64,000 nucleotides of DNA from contig NZ_UYJA01000001.1 of assembly GCF_900618535.1 (NCBI RefSeq), positions 558,001 to 622,000 of the forward strand, written 5' to 3'. Positions 62,351 through 64,000 of this stretch are shown here, one piece after another. The notes below the pieces were generated by a model, which made no database searches, was not told the DNA's origin, and saw nothing but the letters and a program-made list of their open reading frames with translations. The translations under genes and the position numbers were made by a program. Within the stretch, counting starts at the first letter, position 1. Every line of letters begins with the position of its first letter. This DNA is from Pseudomonas bubulae. GTDB lineage: Bacteria; Pseudomonadota; Gammaproteobacteria; Pseudomonadales; Pseudomonadaceae.

Positions 62351-63181
62351 TTACTGATGCACGGCCAGCTGGTAGGCCGTGTATTTGCGGATATTGATAA
62401 CGCCGGTGTCAAAGATCAGGTATTGGCCCTTGATCCCCATCAGCGTGCCTTCGACGATCGGATCTTTATCCAGATTGAAGCTGACAATCTTGGTCGGATA
62501 CTGCTCGACCGGGTAGCAAATCTCGATGGGCTCGACGCTATGCAAAGGCTGTACCGCTTGCAGGCCGAAACGCTCCTGCAGGGTGTGCAGGCCTTCGGCG
62601 CAACTCTCGAACAGTTGCGCACGCACTGCGGCGAGGTCTACCGGCGCTGCGTCGCCCTTGAGCAGTGCACGCCAGTTGGTCCGGTCAGCCACTTGCGAGC
62701 GGAACAGGTCTTCGACAAACCCCGATTGCTGACGGGTCGCCACGCGCACGATCGGCAATGCCTGGCTGGCACCCTGGTCGAGCCAGCGGGTCGGCAACTG
62801 GGTGGCACGGGTAATGCCCACCTTGACCCCGGAGGAGTTGGCCAGATACACCACATGATCGGTCATGCAGAACTGCTCGCCCCACAACGGATCACGGCAA
62901 GTGCCCGCGTCATAATGGCAACGCTCCGGGCTCATGATGCACACATCACATTGTGCCAGCTTGGTCATGCACGGGTAGCAGTAGCCCTGGCTGAAGCTCT
63001 TCTTGGTTTTACGCCCGCAGTGAGAGCAGTTGATCTCCCCCAGGTATTCCAGACGCAGTTTAGTGCCAATCAAGGGATTGACCGGCACCTCGGTATCGCC
63101 CAAACGGAACGCATATTGAACGGTCGGCGTTTCCAGGCTTGCCGACATCTTGCTGATTGCACCGCGACCAATCTCAATCAA
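62351..63181 (-). CDS. DUF2797 protein with cysteine-rich zinc-ribbon-like region
   Basis: With a TTG start at 63181, overlapping the yeaC-like stop (TTGA), the protein is 276 residues starting near IEIGRGAISKMSASLE; ATG 63148 is an alternative (265 residues). Cysteine pairs: INCSHCGRKTK, YCYPCMTKLAQCDVCIMSPERC, then a GIY-YIG-like HVVYLANSSGVKVGITRATQLPTRWLDQGA. Ends INIRKYTAYQLAVHQ. Family of unknown function, common in Pseudomonas next to yeaC. Confidence 0.78.
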   Translation of the reverse strand: MIEIGRGAISKMSASLETPTVQYAFRLGDTEVPVNPLIGTKLRLEYLGEINCSHCGRKTKKSFSQGYCYPCMTKLAQCDVCIMSPERCHYDAGTCRDPLWGEQFCMTDHVVYLANSSGVKVGITRATQLPTRWLDQGASQALPIVRVATRQQSGFVEDLFRSQVADRTNWRALLKGDAAPVDLAAVRAQLFESCAEGLHTLQERFGLQAVQPLHSVEPIEICYPVEQYPTKIVSFNLDKDPIVEGTLMGIKGQYLIFDTGVINIRKYTAYQLAVHQ

Positions 63182-63438
63182 TGGATGGCATCCGACTTGA
63201 ACAGGATGTTGGGCACCGGCGCCGATTTCGAGCTGCATTCCTGCGGGCCCATATAACCGGTGCGCTGGTCTTCAGGCAGGTTCTGCACTTCCCAGGCAAT
63301 CATCGCCTGCAACGACAGCTCGCGCTGTTCGGCAGTGAGTTTGTTGCCGTCCGCCCATTTACCGATTTCCACGGCCAGTTTCAGGCTCTGGTAGATCTCG
63401 GGGGTGATGTTTTGAATCATTTCGTTGAAAGAGGACAT
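63178..63438 (-). CDS. YeaC-like DUF1315 family protein
   Basis: 86 residues: MSSFNEMIQNITPEIYQSLK, AVEIGKWADGNKLT, AIMAWE-type helix QAMIAWEVQNLPEDQRTGYM. Matches the small YeaC family (DUF1315), function unknown. Overlaps the DUF2797 gene by a few bases, suggesting an operon. Confidence 0.82.
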   Translation of the reverse strand: MSSFNEMIQNITPEIYQSLKLAVEIGKWADGNKLTAEQRELSLQAMIAWEVQNLPEDQRTGYMGPQECSSKSAPVPNILFKSDAIH

Positions 63439-63481
63439 GGTTCTGTTTCCGCTCTTTAAAAATCAGATGGCATTTCTATCT

Positions 63482-63566
63482 GTGGGAGCGGGCTTGCTCG
63501 CGATTCAGGCAACTCGGTGCATCTGAATCAACGGGTTGAACCCATCGCGAGCAAGCCCGCTCCCAC
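63482..63566. repeat. Inverted pair of REP elements
   Basis: GTGGGAGCGGGCTTGCTCGC and GCGAGCAAGCCCGCTCCCAC, perfectly complementary, between the yeaC-like gene and the rhomboid gene. Confidence 0.88.
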
Positions 63567-63582
63567 GCGACAATTCGAAACT

Positions 63583-64000
63583 TTATACAGCCTGCCTGCG
63601 CCGCGCCCAAAGCCCGCCCAGGAAGCCGGTCAGGCAACCGATGACCAGTCCGCCCACATGGGCGGCATTGGCGATCTGGCCAAAGCCGATCATCGACACC
63701 AGCCCCGACATGCACAATGCCAGCCACACCAGCATCATCACCAGCACACCGCGCGGCAGGTTATACAGGGGGTTTGGCGCCATCAACTGATAGATCCAGA
63801 CATGCCCCAACAGCCCGTACAACACCCCCGACAACCCGCCAAACAGGCTCGGGCCGCCCACCAGGTACTGGGCGAAGTTGGACACCAGGCTGAACAACAG
63901 GCTCAGGCCGATCAGGTTGACGCTGCCCTGGCGCATTTCAATGCGCCGCCCCAGCTCCCAGTACCACATGCCGTTCATGGCGATATGCAGGAAACCGAAG
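63583..64000 (-). CDS. Rhomboid-family intramembrane serine protease, N-terminus outside window
   Basis: The last 138 codons; the frame continues past base 64000, and the ATG at 63978 is internal. Rhomboid motifs are visible: FLHIAMNGMWYWELGRRIE (His and Asn of the HxxxN oxyanion site), catalytic Ser in FGGLSGVLYGLLGH and catalytic His in NAAHVGGLVIG. Cleaves membrane substrates within the inner membrane; substrate unknown. Confidence 0.88.
   Translation of the reverse strand, partial: FGFLHIAMNGMWYWELGRRIEMRQGSVNLIGLSLLFSLVSNFAQYLVGGPSLFGGLSGVLYGLLGHVWIYQLMAPNPLYNLPRGVLVMMLVWLALCMSGLVSMIGFGQIANAAHVGGLVIGCLTGFLGGLWARRRQAV

Noticed and set aside
60821..63256. Long plus-strand open frame opposite pepN and the DUF2797 gene
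   Set aside because: It spans two real genes and their junction and has no domain; a shadow frame.

Overview
The window looks like a chromosomal segment of a fluorescent Pseudomonas. The evidence is Pseudomonas-type REP elements built on GTGGGAGCGGGCTTGCTCGC, a MexEF-OprN efflux operon, a pfeRSAE ferric-enterobactin locus, vanAB with a ferulate cluster, and a creatinase of exactly the P. putida enzyme length. Species cannot be resolved. I see no rRNA, tRNA, CRISPR array, prophage or intact insertion sequence.

Layout. 1-1.9 kb: 3' end of an insecticidal Tc-toxin B component, plus an opposite-strand relic of a TcC/RHS N-terminus. 1.9-7.8 kb: mexE-mexF-oprN ending in two terminators. 7.9-9.9 kb: a five-heme cytochrome that fuses an alcohol-dehydrogenase-type triheme unit to a TsdA-type thiosulfate dehydrogenase. 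10.2-15.2 kb: an orphan TauA-like binding protein, then a creatine locus (GATase1/AraC regulator, MHS transporter, creatinase). 15.4-20.8 kb: pfeR-pfeS-pfeA-pfeE. 20.9-22.4 kb: YqaA-family membrane protein and an unrecognised coiled-coil protein.

22.8-32.3 kb is the most interesting region. Nine collinear genes encode ExbD, TonB, a TonB-dependent receptor, ExbB, a lipoprotein 5'-nucleotidase, a cytidine-deaminase-like protein, a NupC-type nucleoside transporter, a lipoprotein endonuclease/exonuclease/phosphatase and a RutR-family regulator. Together they read as a self-contained, privately energised system that captures nucleic acid or nucleotides, dephosphorylates them, imports nucleosides and senses pyrimidines. 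I infer this from context; I do not know of it as a described system. The deaminase lacks one of its three expected zinc-ligand cysteines.

32.4-36.1 kb: sulfonate/taurine-type ABC transporter plus a TauD-family dioxygenase. 36.4 kb: a small FlxA-like coiled-coil protein. 37.2-54.4 kb: a lignin-aromatic catabolic island with vanAB, vanR, two OprD-family porins, two MFS carriers (one frameshifted in a G-run), ech-vdh-fcs-aat-acd and a MarR regulator. Feruloyl-CoA is made by Fcs, cleaved by Ech to vanillin, oxidised by Vdh to vanillate and demethylated by VanAB to protocatechuate. Four TGGATCCA palindromes (VanR-like) and three PcaR-like boxes lie in its control regions. 54.6-59.6 kb: sotB-like exporter, FhuE-like siderophore receptor with a Fur box, and an alkaline-phosphatase-superfamily phosphodiesterase. 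59.7-64 kb: housekeeping genes pepN, DUF2797, yeaC-like, and a rhomboid protease cut by the window edge.
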